Positions 30,504-38,507 of a stretch of 45,139 nucleotides of DNA are shown piece after piece. Both the position numbers and the translations under genes were made by a program. The stretch's first letter is position 1. Each line of letters opens with the position of its first letter. The stretch lies in IMG/VR virus record IMGVR_UViG_3300030329_003224, positions 1-45,139 of that record. One strand, given 5' to 3'. A model generated the notes under the pieces. That model saw only the letters and a list, made by a program, of their open reading frames with translations, was not told the DNA's origin and ran no database searches. The DNA comes from a virus.

Positions 30504-32072
30504 ATGGAATACAATCAACCTAGTTTGATCGTTAAAGACGTGAGCTTTGGCGATAACGCAAAAAATAAAGTAATTGTAGGTGTAGAAAAACTTGCAAAAG
30601 CGGTAAAATCCACCTTAGGAGCATCTGGTAAATGTGTAATTTACGAAGATGCAAGAGGCAACCCGGTTATAACAAAAGACGGCGTTACAGTAGCAGAATC
30701 TGTAGTCTTATTCGACCCGGTTGAAAATATGGGCGCTACTTTAATTAAAGAAGCAGCCCGAAACACAGTAAGAGAAGCGGGTGACGGTACTACAACAGCT
30801 ACTGTCCTCGCTGAATCTTTATTAAAAGAAGTTAATAGTTGTGAAAAAGACGCAACTATTAGAGAGATAAAAGATGGAATACAATCTGGTCTCGTTAAAA
30901 TAAATAATTACCTCAATGAAGTTTCTGTAAAGATCGAGGGCGATATGCTGGAATCTGTTAGTTCAATAAGTTGTAATAATGATGCGGAACTAGGAAAGAT
31001 TATAGCGGAAGCTTATACTAAAGTAGGTAAAGACGGTGTGGTATTAATGGAAGAGTCTCCAACTGAAGAAACATACGTTGAGGTTGTTGATGGCGTGCAG
31101 ATAGATTCAGGACTCACATCTCCACATTTCGTTACCGATAAGGACAAGCATATTTGTGAGCTTGATAACCCATTAGTATTAATTATTACTTCAGAAGTAC
31201 CAAATATAAGAAAAGTACAAGATATACTCGAGCATGTTATAAAAAATAACAGATCTTTATTGATTGTAGCGCCTATAGCTGAACAAGTTAAAGCTGCTCT
31301 TATTATGAACAAGGTAAAAGGTAATATTAAAGTTAATGTTGTTAACTTACCTGGTTTTGGCCCTACTAAACAAGATACATGTGAAGATTTAGCGTTTTTA
31401 GTTGGTGCAACTATTATGAACGAAAACTTAGGTGATGATTTAGATTTATTAGATGTAGGATGTTTAGGTGAAGTACATACCGCGATAACTGATGAAAACA
31501 ATACAGTATTAACTATTGATCCACCAGAAGAAAAATTAAAAGAAAGAATTAACAATATACAAAAGTTAATTGATAAAGAGGATAAAAATCCATTTATAAA
31601 GAAAAAACATCAACAAAGATTAGCAATGTTGTCAGGGAGTATAGGTATGGTGAAAGTAGGTGCTAATTCTAAAGTTGAGATGAAAGAAAAGAAAGACAGG
31701 GTAGAGGATGCCATCTATGCTACCAAAGCCGCGTTAAAAGAAGGGATCGTCCCTGGTGGCGGGGTCGCCCTTTTGAACGCCGCTCAAAAGATTGAACCTA
31801 CAAATGTAGGTGAAGAAGTTCTTTTAAAATCTATAAAAGCTCCTTTTCATACTATATTAGCAAACGCTGGTTTAGAACAGGTAGGATTAAGACCTGAAAA
31901 AGGATTAGGTGTAGATGTAGTAACTGGAGAATCAGTTGATATGATTGATTCAGGAATTATAGATCCAGTACTTGTAACTAAATCAGCACTTAAAAATGCT
32001 GCCAGTGTAGTATCAACAATTATATCAGCTGATTGTGTAATTTCAAATATGAGAATGAATGAAAGCAGTTAA
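30504..32072 (+). CDS. groEL: GroEL-type chaperonin
   Basis: 522 residues, close to the usual 545. Landmarks: KSTLGASGK near residue 33, EAGDGTTTATVLAE (near 90, ATP hydrolysis), VKVGANSKVEMKEKKDR (near 380), EGIVPGGGVALL (near 413). The Gly/Met tail of bacterial GroEL is missing. It folds proteins in a ring with GroES; a phage copy probably helps fold capsid proteins or replaces the host system late in infection. The groES gene overlaps its end by 14 bases. Confidence 0.93.
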   Translation: MEYNQPSLIVKDVSFGDNAKNKVIVGVEKLAKAVKSTLGASGKCVIYEDARGNPVITKDGVTVAESVVLFDPVENMGATLIKEAARNTVREAGDGTTTATVLAESLLKEVNSCEKDATIREIKDGIQSGLVKINNYLNEVSVKIEGDMLESVSSISCNNDAELGKIIAEAYTKVGKDGVVLMEESPTEETYVEVVDGVQIDSGLTSPHFVTDKDKHICELDNPLVLIITSEVPNIRKVQDILEHVIKNNRSLLIVAPIAEQVKAALIMNKVKGNIKVNVVNLPGFGPTKQDTCEDLAFLVGATIMNENLGDDLDLLDVGCLGEVHTAITDENNTVLTIDPPEEKLKERINNIQKLIDKEDKNPFIKKKHQQRLAMLSGSIGMVKVGANSKVEMKEKKDRVEDAIYATKAALKEGIVPGGGVALLNAAQKIEPTNVGEEVLLKSIKAPFHTILANAGLEQVGLRPEKGLGVDVVTGESVDMIDSGIIDPVLVTKSALKNAASVVSTIISADCVISNMRMNESS

Positions 32073-32319
32073 TCACTATATAATCGTAAAAAACATAAAA
32101 ACAGGACCTAAAAAGGTTGGTGGTCTAATTGTAACAGATGATACAGATGTTGACAATAGATATATAAAAGCCGATGTTATTTCAATAGGTAACCTAGTTG
32201 AAGGAATAAAAGAAAAAGACATTGTATATTATGATAAACACGCTGGACATGATATACAACACAAAAGTATATTATACCGCGTTATTCGCTCAGGCGACGT
32301 GGTATTAATTGATACCTAA
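32059..32319 (+). CDS. groES: GroES-type co-chaperonin
   Basis: 86 residues. It has the mobile-loop motif VGGLIV (residues 20-25, like GGIVL in GroES), then DVISIGN, EKDIVYYDKHAG and VIRSGDVVLI, the order of a GroES barrel. It caps the GroEL ring. It is a little shorter than the bacterial protein (about 97), as in T4 gp31-like minimal versions. It overlaps groEL. Confidence 0.88.
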   Translation: MKAVNHYIIVKNIKTGPKKVGGLIVTDDTDVDNRYIKADVISIGNLVEGIKEKDIVYYDKHAGHDIQHKSILYRVIRSGDVVLIDT

Positions 32320-32384
32320 ACCAAGACCATCAAACCTTAAACTTAAAAACAAAACAAATTATTAATTAAACAAAAACAAAAATT

Positions 32385-33317
32385 ATGGAAAATTTCTTGT
32401 ATTTTGCAGAAGCAGTAGTAGAAACTGGTGACGATGGAACATCAGAAGCACTATGCGTGCCTGCAAGTAGTTTTATTGGGGCAGATCCTATGTCAGGTGC
32501 AACTGAATTTAAATTTAGAGATGCATCAGGTGAAGGTGCTCATCGAGTAAAATTTACTCATACAGCTGGAAAGCAAAAAGATGTAATGAGAGCTTTTATG
32601 GCTTGTGTAAACGCAAATCCTCAAGAAGGACAATTTATTAGAGTATTTGATGGTGAAACAGGTACAGCTACAACAAAAGACGAATTTATTAACCCAGTTT
32701 TTAATGGTCTTGGAGTTAGTGCTGTTACAATTAAAGAAGTTTCAGGAGAAACTGGAGCTATCACTGGTGTTTCAGGTGGAACAACTTTATCTACTAGCTA
32801 TGGTGCAGGTATGGTGTCTACTGGAACTGGTGCACCTGGAGCACCACAATATTCTAGAACTATGGTTGCAGACACTATAGTAACGACGGTTAAAATTGAT
32901 TTAACAGGACTTGGAGGTGTTAGTGATGCTGATGATGTTATTGGTATTGCTTCTGGAACTCCAGACGCATACTTTCTTAAACACGTGGTTAATGAAATGG
33001 GTGTTCTTTATGAAGTAGAAATGACATGTCTTGAATTACCTGCTTCGGATTCTAATAATCTTACTGATATTAACTTAGCTTGTACTTCGGCTTCAACTGG
33101 AGGCTATAACGACGATGGTAATGGTTATACTCAATTATTAGACGCTGGTACTTGGACAGCTGGAGAAACACAAATATTAACTACCGCTGCTGTTCAAACT
33201 ATAAGTGGTGGTGATTACTTCTATTTGTTAGAAGGCGCAACTCATACAGGTGCTAATACTTGGACGGCTGGAGCGTTTATGCTAACGTTTAAAGGTGCTA
33301 AATTACCAGTAGCATAA
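32385..33317 (+). CDS. Virion protein with MxxFLxFA N-terminal module
   Basis: 310 residues. The N-terminal module (MENFLYFAEAVV ... HRVKFTHTAGKQKDVMRAFM) matches in layout those at 8232 and 33343. The C-terminal 200 residues are Gly/Thr/Ala-rich and beta-rich, as in capsid or tail surface proteins. A 65-base A-rich leader precedes it. The role is inferred. Confidence 0.65.
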   Translation: MENFLYFAEAVVETGDDGTSEALCVPASSFIGADPMSGATEFKFRDASGEGAHRVKFTHTAGKQKDVMRAFMACVNANPQEGQFIRVFDGETGTATTKDEFINPVFNGLGVSAVTIKEVSGETGAITGVSGGTTLSTSYGAGMVSTGTGAPGAPQYSRTMVADTIVTTVKIDLTGLGGVSDADDVIGIASGTPDAYFLKHVVNEMGVLYEVEMTCLELPASDSNNLTDINLACTSASTGGYNDDGNGYTQLLDAGTWTAGETQILTTAAVQTISGGDYFYLLEGATHTGANTWTAGAFMLTFKGAKLPVA

Positions 33318-33342
33318 TTACTAACTTTTAAAAAATAAAAAA

Positions 33343-33699
33343 ATGAAAAAATTCTTATATTTTGCAGATGGTAATGGAGCTAACGCCACGGGCGAGTCAG
33401 TTGCTGTTTTAGCAGAAAACATAAAAAGTATCGTTCCTGTAACTGTTACTACAACAGCTATGTACTATGCGGATCTTAGTGGTTCAATAGATAAAATAGT
33501 ATTTACACATGACGATAAAACAACAACTTCTGGACACAGAGTAAGAGAAATAGCTAAGGCTATAGCTGAATGCGCTAACGCTACTGCTCATATAAATGGT
33601 ATGACAGACGTTGTTGATTTAGATAACTCGATATACTACGGTAATCTTAGTTTTATTACTGCTTTAGCTATATCATTAGGTACATCTTTAGACTTTTAA
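33343..33699 (+). CDS. Virion protein, stand-alone MxxFLxFA module
   Basis: 118 residues starting MKKFLYFADGNGA. IVFTHDDKTTTSGHRVREIA parallels VKFTHTAGKQKDVMRAF of the gene before it, so this is the same module with almost no extra domain. It is likely to have arisen by duplication within the phage. Confidence 0.65.
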   Translation: MKKFLYFADGNGANATGESVAVLAENIKSIVPVTVTTTAMYYADLSGSIDKIVFTHDDKTTTSGHRVREIAKAIAECANATAHINGMTDVVDLDNSIYYGNLSFITALAISLGTSLDF

Positions 33700-33715
33700 T
33701 AGTTGAGATTATCCG

Positions 33716-33728
33716 CGCAGAATCTGCG
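33716..33728. promoter_or_regulatory. Palindrome CGCAGA-A-TCTGCG before a regulator-like gene
   Basis: Perfect 6-bp arms around one base, four bases upstream of the ATG at 33733. It is GC-rich against its surroundings. It would suit an operator for the winged-helix-like protein coded directly downstream, or a small hairpin at its ribosome-binding region. Confidence 0.4.
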
Positions 33729-33732
33729 TGAA

Positions 33733-34143
33733 ATGAATATCCTTAAGTATTACAGGCTCACTAGAAAGTGGGTCTGTAAAACTTACGGGTTAAAAGATGC
33801 AGATTTAGAATTATTAATTTATTTAGATTGTAAAGAAAGATTTACACGAAAAGATTTTATGGATGGAGTTTATACTTATTCATGGGACAAAAACAGATGG
33901 GAGAGATTAAGAAGAGATGGTTGGATAGAAACTTGGAGACACCGCAATAGAACCACTATCACATACTCTATATTTAAAACTTCGTTTAAATGCTCTCAAA
34001 TGATAACTAGAATTTATAGAATACTTTTAGGTGAAGAAGATTTACCAACATCAGAAAGAAGTATATTTTACAATAACAAATCATATACAGATAAAGTTTA
34101 TAATAAAGCTATAGATGATATGATTAAAGACAAAGACCGATAA
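33733..34143 (+). CDS. Putative winged-helix (MarR-like) DNA-binding protein
   Basis: 136 residues from ATG 33733; a TTG at 33703 would add ten residues but reads through the palindrome. MNILKYYRLTRKWVCKTYGL is followed by DADLELLIYLDCKERFTRKDF, then a basic wing-like part (WERLRRDGWIETWRHRNRTT). The plan is that of MarR-type regulators, found in marine phages near structural genes. It may control late genes. Confidence 0.65.
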   Translation: MNILKYYRLTRKWVCKTYGLKDADLELLIYLDCKERFTRKDFMDGVYTYSWDKNRWERLRRDGWIETWRHRNRTTITYSIFKTSFKCSQMITRIYRILLGEEDLPTSERSIFYNNKSYTDKVYNKAIDDMIKDKDR

Positions 34144-34144
34144 T

Positions 34145-35185
34145 ATGGGATTCAAAATGAAAGGCCCTTCAACTCACAAGGGAACATTAAGACATAAACT
34201 AGAAACAGAGCAACATCACGAACAAATAAGACTTAATAGAAGTATGGATCAAACTAGTCTTCCAGATGGTAGACCTGGAGTATCTCCATTTCAATATAAA
34301 GGATTTGATATTGATTTAAGCGGAAAATCTAAAGATAGTGGGTCAAGTTTAGTAGATTATGCTAGAAAAAAACGAGAAGAAAAATCTAAACTTTCTTTAA
34401 CTCCAAAAAAAGAAAAAAAGAAAGAACCAACTAGAGAAGAAAAAAGAGCTAAAAGAAAAGCAGATAGAAAAGCAAAGCAAGAAGCTAGAGATTTAGAAAG
34501 AGCAGAGAAAAGAGGAAAGAAAAGCGCTTATAAAGAAAGTTTAAAATCTGCAAAAGATATAGCTAAAAAAGAAAATAAAAGAATAAAAGAAGAAAGAAAA
34601 GCTAAAGAGAAACAAGATAAAGCGGATAAACTTGAAAAGAAAAGAGCGGACAAAGTAACTAAAGCTTTAATGAAAAGAGACAAGCCAGGAACTGTTGTTT
34701 CTAGAACTGCTAAAAAAATTGGTTCAAAATTAAATCCTTGGTCTAAAGAAAATAAAGAAAAAAGAGCTAAAAGAAAAGCAGCTGAAGCAGCTGATCCAGA
34801 AGGAACATTAGCAAAGAAAAAAGCTAGAAGTACTAAAATAGCTGATTCTATAGAATACTTGTTTATGGATGGCGCAAGGCCAGATGATAGAGCTGCAGCT
34901 CGTAAAGCTACAGAAATGGCAAATCGAAAAGCTGAACTTAAGTTGAAAAAGTATGAAGAGAAACAAAACAAACATACTGACGATGCTAAGGATACAGAAA
35001 AAGAAGAACAGAAAATATACGATCACAAAAAAGCAAAAAAAATATGGGATCCAAAAAACCCAGATACTAACATGAAGGATTTTGCTATAGGATCAGAAGG
35101 AAGAAAAGCTGAATACGATAGAAGAAAGTGGAAATACGATGAAACTATAAAAGGTTATAATAGAGACGGTACTAAAAAGAGATAA
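34145..35185 (+). CDS. Long Lys/Arg-rich protein with FKMKG tag
   Basis: 346 residues; Lys, Arg, Ala and Glu dominate. It starts MGFKMKGPSTHKGT and has GVSPFQYKGF (near 41), a second tag-like string. The rest is a long charged helix with few breaks. It is the largest member of the tagged family and is probably bound to DNA or to the capsid interior. Confidence 0.7.
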   Translation: MGFKMKGPSTHKGTLRHKLETEQHHEQIRLNRSMDQTSLPDGRPGVSPFQYKGFDIDLSGKSKDSGSSLVDYARKKREEKSKLSLTPKKEKKKEPTREEKRAKRKADRKAKQEARDLERAEKRGKKSAYKESLKSAKDIAKKENKRIKEERKAKEKQDKADKLEKKRADKVTKALMKRDKPGTVVSRTAKKIGSKLNPWSKENKEKRAKRKAAEAADPEGTLAKKKARSTKIADSIEYLFMDGARPDDRAAARKATEMANRKAELKLKKYEEKQNKHTDDAKDTEKEEQKIYDHKKAKKIWDPKNPDTNMKDFAIGSEGRKAEYDRRKWKYDETIKGYNRDGTKKR

Positions 35186-35186
35186 T

Positions 35187-35558
35187 ATGGCATTTAAATT
35201 AGGAAGCGAACATAGAAAGTTAAACTATAACGATGCTAAGAATCGTTTTAAAAAAGATCAAGCATCTGTACCGGGTACACCTGTTATAAGAAAGAAATTA
35301 AATGGTGTTAAAGCTGAAGCTAATATAGATGGTAGTATATTTTTAGATGAATCAGTTGTTCCTGGAAGTGACGAAGAAAGAGCTATACTCATGCATGAAA
35401 TGAAACATATAGTAGATATGAAGACTGGAAAACTATCTTATGATGACGATAGTATTACTTGGATGGGAGAAAGACATGAAAGAAAAGACGGTAAAATAAA
35501 TTATAATGGTAAGTGGCACCAAGAAGGTGATTACACTTTACCTTGGGAAAAACATTAA
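35187..35558 (+). CDS. Small putative zinc metallopeptidase (HEMKH)
   Basis: 123 residues starting MAFKLGSEHRKL. ILMHEMKHIVDMKTGKLSYDD (about 68-88) contains HExxH with a following acidic stretch, as in small zincins. The end (WHQEGDYTLPWEKH) is aromatic-rich. Its position among the tagged Lys-rich genes suggests it could process them or scaffold proteins; this is an inference, and activity is not shown. Confidence 0.65.
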   Translation: MAFKLGSEHRKLNYNDAKNRFKKDQASVPGTPVIRKKLNGVKAEANIDGSIFLDESVVPGSDEERAILMHEMKHIVDMKTGKLSYDDDSITWMGERHERKDGKINYNGKWHQEGDYTLPWEKH

Positions 35559-35569
35559 AAACAAAAACT

Positions 35570-35977
35570 ATGCCAGAATTTGACAAAAACAAAGGGTTTA
35601 AAATAGAACCAGGCTACGCGCCGTTCAAAATGAAAGGATTTAGCGGGTTTGGAAACGCTTCTCCAGCAAAATCACATAAAAAAGGACATAAAGATCAACA
35701 AGGTCCAATTCCTGAAAAAAACCAACCTTTACGTAAAAGCGAAATGAAAGGTACTTATGTATATCCAGGTAAAGGAACAAAAGATCCATTTGTTACAAGT
35801 GAAAGAATTACTGATTACGAAGATAGAGCAGAATTCGCTAGATATGATGCAGAATCAGCTGAAGGGAAGAAAAAGAAAGAACATGAAAAAACAGCTAAGC
35901 ATTTAGAAAGAGAGGCTCAGATAATAAGAGATAGAAAAAGAAATCAGAACAAGAAGCCACCATTTAAACAAAAATAA
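35570..35977 (+). CDS. Basic protein with PFKMKGFSGFGN tag and SPAK
   Basis: 135 residues from ATG 35570, which has an A-rich leader; an ATG at 35543 lies inside the preceding gene. After a short start (MPEFDKNKGFKIEPGYA) comes PFKMKGFSGFGN and then ASPAKSHKKGHKD. The remainder is charged and helical. The 12-residue tag is shared exactly with the gene at 29861. Confidence 0.7.
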   Translation: MPEFDKNKGFKIEPGYAPFKMKGFSGFGNASPAKSHKKGHKDQQGPIPEKNQPLRKSEMKGTYVYPGKGTKDPFVTSERITDYEDRAEFARYDAESAEGKKKKEHEKTAKHLEREAQIIRDRKRNQNKKPPFKQK

Positions 35978-35980
35978 ATC

Positions 35981-36367
35981 ATGTTAAATAAAATATTATC
36001 AGCAGGAGCTGGAGAGTTAATAAAAAATGTAGGTGGAGTTATAGATAATCTACATACATCAGCGGAAGAAAAATTAGAAGCTGAGCAAAAAATAAAACAA
36101 CTCATTTCTAACTATGAAGTAGAAATGGAAAAACAAATAACTGAGCGTTGGAAAATGGATATGACGTCTGATTCTTGGTTAAGTAAAAACATAAGACCAC
36201 TAGTTTTAATATTCCTAGTAGTATCTACAGTATTGTTAGTTTTTATCGATGCTGGAGTTATTGCGTTTGAAGTTAAAGCTTCATGGGTGGATTTATTACA
36301 ACTAGTATTAATAACTGTGATCGGTGCCTATTTTGGTGGTAGATCACTAGAAAAAGTAAAAAAATAA
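35981..36367 (+). CDS. Putative holin (GTA 3TM-holin-like)
   Basis: 128 residues. A helical N-terminus is followed by ERWKMDMTSDSWLSKNIRPL and two to three membrane segments (about 69-92 and 98-118), ending GGRSLEKVKK. This order matches the 3TM holin family first seen in gene transfer agents (RWxxDMxSxSWLxxxxRPL). It would permeabilise the inner membrane at lysis. No endolysin is obvious nearby. Confidence 0.75.
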   Translation: MLNKILSAGAGELIKNVGGVIDNLHTSAEEKLEAEQKIKQLISNYEVEMEKQITERWKMDMTSDSWLSKNIRPLVLIFLVVSTVLLVFIDAGVIAFEVKASWVDLLQLVLITVIGAYFGGRSLEKVKK

Positions 36368-36371
36368 AATT

Positions 36372-37181
36372 ATGATTAAAGGAACTTATCACAAAGTAAC
36401 TGTAAAACCAAATATAGATACTGCTTGCGCTACAACTTATACTATAGCAGATTTATTATTCGATTGGACAGCTTTTGAAATACCAAGAGGCGCTTGTTTA
36501 CTTCATTCAATACAAGCTATTATGGCTGGGACAGATGGAGCGGATGGTAATGTATTAGATTTTGACCTATTGTTTGCTACATCTTATAACGCTGGAGATG
36601 GTAACGGAAAAGTTGCACCACCTTCATTAGGTACTGTTAATGGTGCTATAGGGGCTAGAAATGCTATTTTAGCTAAAAACCATCTAACAGGTTATAAATT
36701 CATGGATGGAGACAAAATGTCAGACGCTGGTGGAGACTTAGTATCATATAATGTATGGAGCAATACAGCTGGTAATACAATATATCATGAAACAAATTTA
36801 GTGTTAGAAGGTGACCCAACTTTCCCGGGTGATGATACGTATAGTAAAACAACTTCAGGATATCAAACTTTATGGGTAGCAGGTATTGCTCAAGGAGCTT
36901 TTAATTTCGGTACTGCTATGGAGATTGATGCTGGATCTGGATATGCAGCTGGAGATACAGCAACATTAAATTGTGACGGTACAGCTGGAGATATATTATT
37001 CGCTCCTGGCGACGAGTTAATCGCTGCTGATGGCGCTTTAATTGGTAAAGTAAAAACAATAAGCGATGATGGATCACACACAACAGTAGTTTTGCAAGAT
37101 AATGTAACAGCTACATTAGCTGACGATGATGAAGTATGTTATAGACAACCTATAACACTTCATTTAGGATTTGAATATTAA
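36372..37181 (+). CDS. Putative virion structural protein
   Basis: 269 residues, Ala/Gly/Asp/Thr-rich with many short strands and no signal or membrane helix. IPRGACLLHSIQAIMAG and a GDELIAADGALIGKVKTI segment are visible. It lies before the packaging genes. It is likely a capsid or head-tail component; no family was recognised. Confidence 0.65.
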   Translation: MIKGTYHKVTVKPNIDTACATTYTIADLLFDWTAFEIPRGACLLHSIQAIMAGTDGADGNVLDFDLLFATSYNAGDGNGKVAPPSLGTVNGAIGARNAILAKNHLTGYKFMDGDKMSDAGGDLVSYNVWSNTAGNTIYHETNLVLEGDPTFPGDDTYSKTTSGYQTLWVAGIAQGAFNFGTAMEIDAGSGYAAGDTATLNCDGTAGDILFAPGDELIAADGALIGKVKTISDDGSHTTVVLQDNVTATLADDDEVCYRQPITLHLGFEY

Positions 37182-37210
37182 AATAAATAATTAACTTAAA
37201 TTAAATAAAA

Positions 37211-37501
37211 ATGGCAAAAAAAGAAGAAGTCGTAGACTTAAAACCTAAAGCAGAAAAGGTAACAGAAGAACAATTACAAAAAATCCAAAACGTAGTGGAT
37301 AAAATTAACCAAACTCAAATGAATATTGGTCAATTAGAAGCTAGAAAACATCAAGCACTGCATTATTTAGCTGGTGTAAATGATGAATTAGGACTAGTAC
37401 AAAGTGAAATAATGGACGCTTATGGTACTAATGATATTAACATTCACGATGGTACTATAAATTACCCAAAAGAAAATGGCGAAACTAATAAGAAAAATTA
37501 G
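37211..37501 (+). CDS. Small coiled-coil protein
   Basis: 96 residues. Residues 15-72 form a helical coiled coil (EEQLQKIQNVVDKINQTQMN and beyond), followed by a short strand (DINIHDGTINY). It overlaps the next gene by 26 bases. Possibly a head-assembly helper; function unknown. Confidence 0.65.
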   Translation: MAKKEEVVDLKPKAEKVTEEQLQKIQNVVDKINQTQMNIGQLEARKHQALHYLAGVNDELGLVQSEIMDAYGTNDINIHDGTINYPKENGETNKKN

Positions 37502-37697
37502 TATTGGTAAAGACTATAAGAACGACGCCATGCACTACGCTGTAGGACAAGAGGTTTATGGAGGTCACACAATCTCAGATATTATAGAAGAAAAAGATAA
37601 GTATTCTGTATATATTAGAAAAAACAAAGATGTGTTACCTTGGAAAGATTTCAATAAAAATATGGCTGTTTCTGTAGAATATAATCTAGAATACTAA
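37476..37697 (+). CDS. Hypothetical protein (73 aa)
   Basis: 73 residues, mixed alpha/beta, with VGQEVYGGHTISDIIEEKDK in the middle. It overlaps the genes on both sides (26 bases upstream, one base downstream). Unknown function. Confidence 0.65.
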   Translation: MAKLIRKISIGKDYKNDAMHYAVGQEVYGGHTISDIIEEKDKYSVYIRKNKDVLPWKDFNKNMAVSVEYNLEY

Positions 37698-38287
37698 TGA
37701 AAAGTGTTTACAACTTTGTTGTAACACCAAAAGGAAAAAGATATAATAATAAAAAGAAAATTGGTAATAAAGAGTTAATCTTAAATACTGATATTTCAAA
37801 TCACTTATATGTAAATAGAGAAGCTATTGTTATATCAACGCCTATTATTGGTGATACAAATATAAAACCTGGAGACACAGTTATAGTGCACCATAATGTT
37901 TTTCGTAGATGGCACAATCAATATGGTATCGAAAAGAATAGTAAGAGTTTTTTTAATGAAAACACTTATTTAATAACAGAAGATCAAATCTTTTTGTACA
38001 AAACAGATAAAGATTGGAAACCAATAAAAGGATATTGTTTTGTAAAGCCATTAAAAGCTATTGACAAATTTAATATAGAATCAGAAAAACCATTAACAGG
38101 TATTATAAAGTATTCAGATGGATCTTTTAATATTAATGATCTTATTGGTTTTACACCTAATAGTGAATATGAATTCGTTATAGACGGTGAGAAATTATAT
38201 AGAGTTTACACTAAATTTATTACAATTAAATATGAATATCAAGGAGACGAAGAAGCGTATAATCCAAGCTGGGCACAAAGCAGTTGA
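37697..38287 (+). CDS. Hypothetical protein, possible GroES-like barrel
   Basis: 196 residues, beta-rich. AIVISTPIIGDTNIKPGDTV followed by IVHHNVFRRWHN recalls the strand-loop pattern of GroES-like barrels (a GDxV turn followed by His-rich strand). Similarity is weak, and a head protein is equally possible. One-base overlap with the gene before it. Confidence 0.55.
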   Translation: MKSVYNFVVTPKGKRYNNKKKIGNKELILNTDISNHLYVNREAIVISTPIIGDTNIKPGDTVIVHHNVFRRWHNQYGIEKNSKSFFNENTYLITEDQIFLYKTDKDWKPIKGYCFVKPLKAIDKFNIESEKPLTGIIKYSDGSFNINDLIGFTPNSEYEFVIDGEKLYRVYTKFITIKYEYQGDEEAYNPSWAQSS

Positions 38288-38507
38288 TGAGCTTATCAAA
38301 GTTGCGAAAGAAGCTATCGTTGATAGCGGAGATGATATTACTGCAGACAGACTTAAGAATGCTGCCGCTACCAAAAAACTCGCCATATTTGATGCTTTTG
38401 AAATACTTAATAGAATCCAAGAAGAAGAGAATATTCTCGAAGGCAAAGAACCTGAAGAGAAAAAAGAAAGAGTGTTTAAAGGATTTGCAGAAGGAAGATC
38501 AAGATGA
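38232..38507 (+). CDS. Candidate small terminase subunit
   Basis: 91 residues from ATG 38232 (an earlier in-frame ATG at 38187 lies inside the previous gene). Helical throughout: TKKRIIQAGHKAVDELIKVA and AATKKLAIFDAFEILNRIQE. It overlaps the large terminase start by four bases. Position and size fit a small terminase, but no DNA-binding motif is clear. Confidence 0.5.
   Translation: MNIKETKKRIIQAGHKAVDELIKVAKEAIVDSGDDITADRLKNAAATKKLAIFDAFEILNRIQEEENILEGKEPEEKKERVFKGFAEGRSR

Noticed and set aside
31013-31555. 180-codon open frame on the minus strand
   Set aside because: It lies wholly antisense within groEL, whose motifs are intact on the plus strand.
33703-33732. TTG start giving ten more residues on the MarR-like protein
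   Set aside because: The ATG at 33733 has the better context and the upstream bases form a palindrome; kept only as an alternative.
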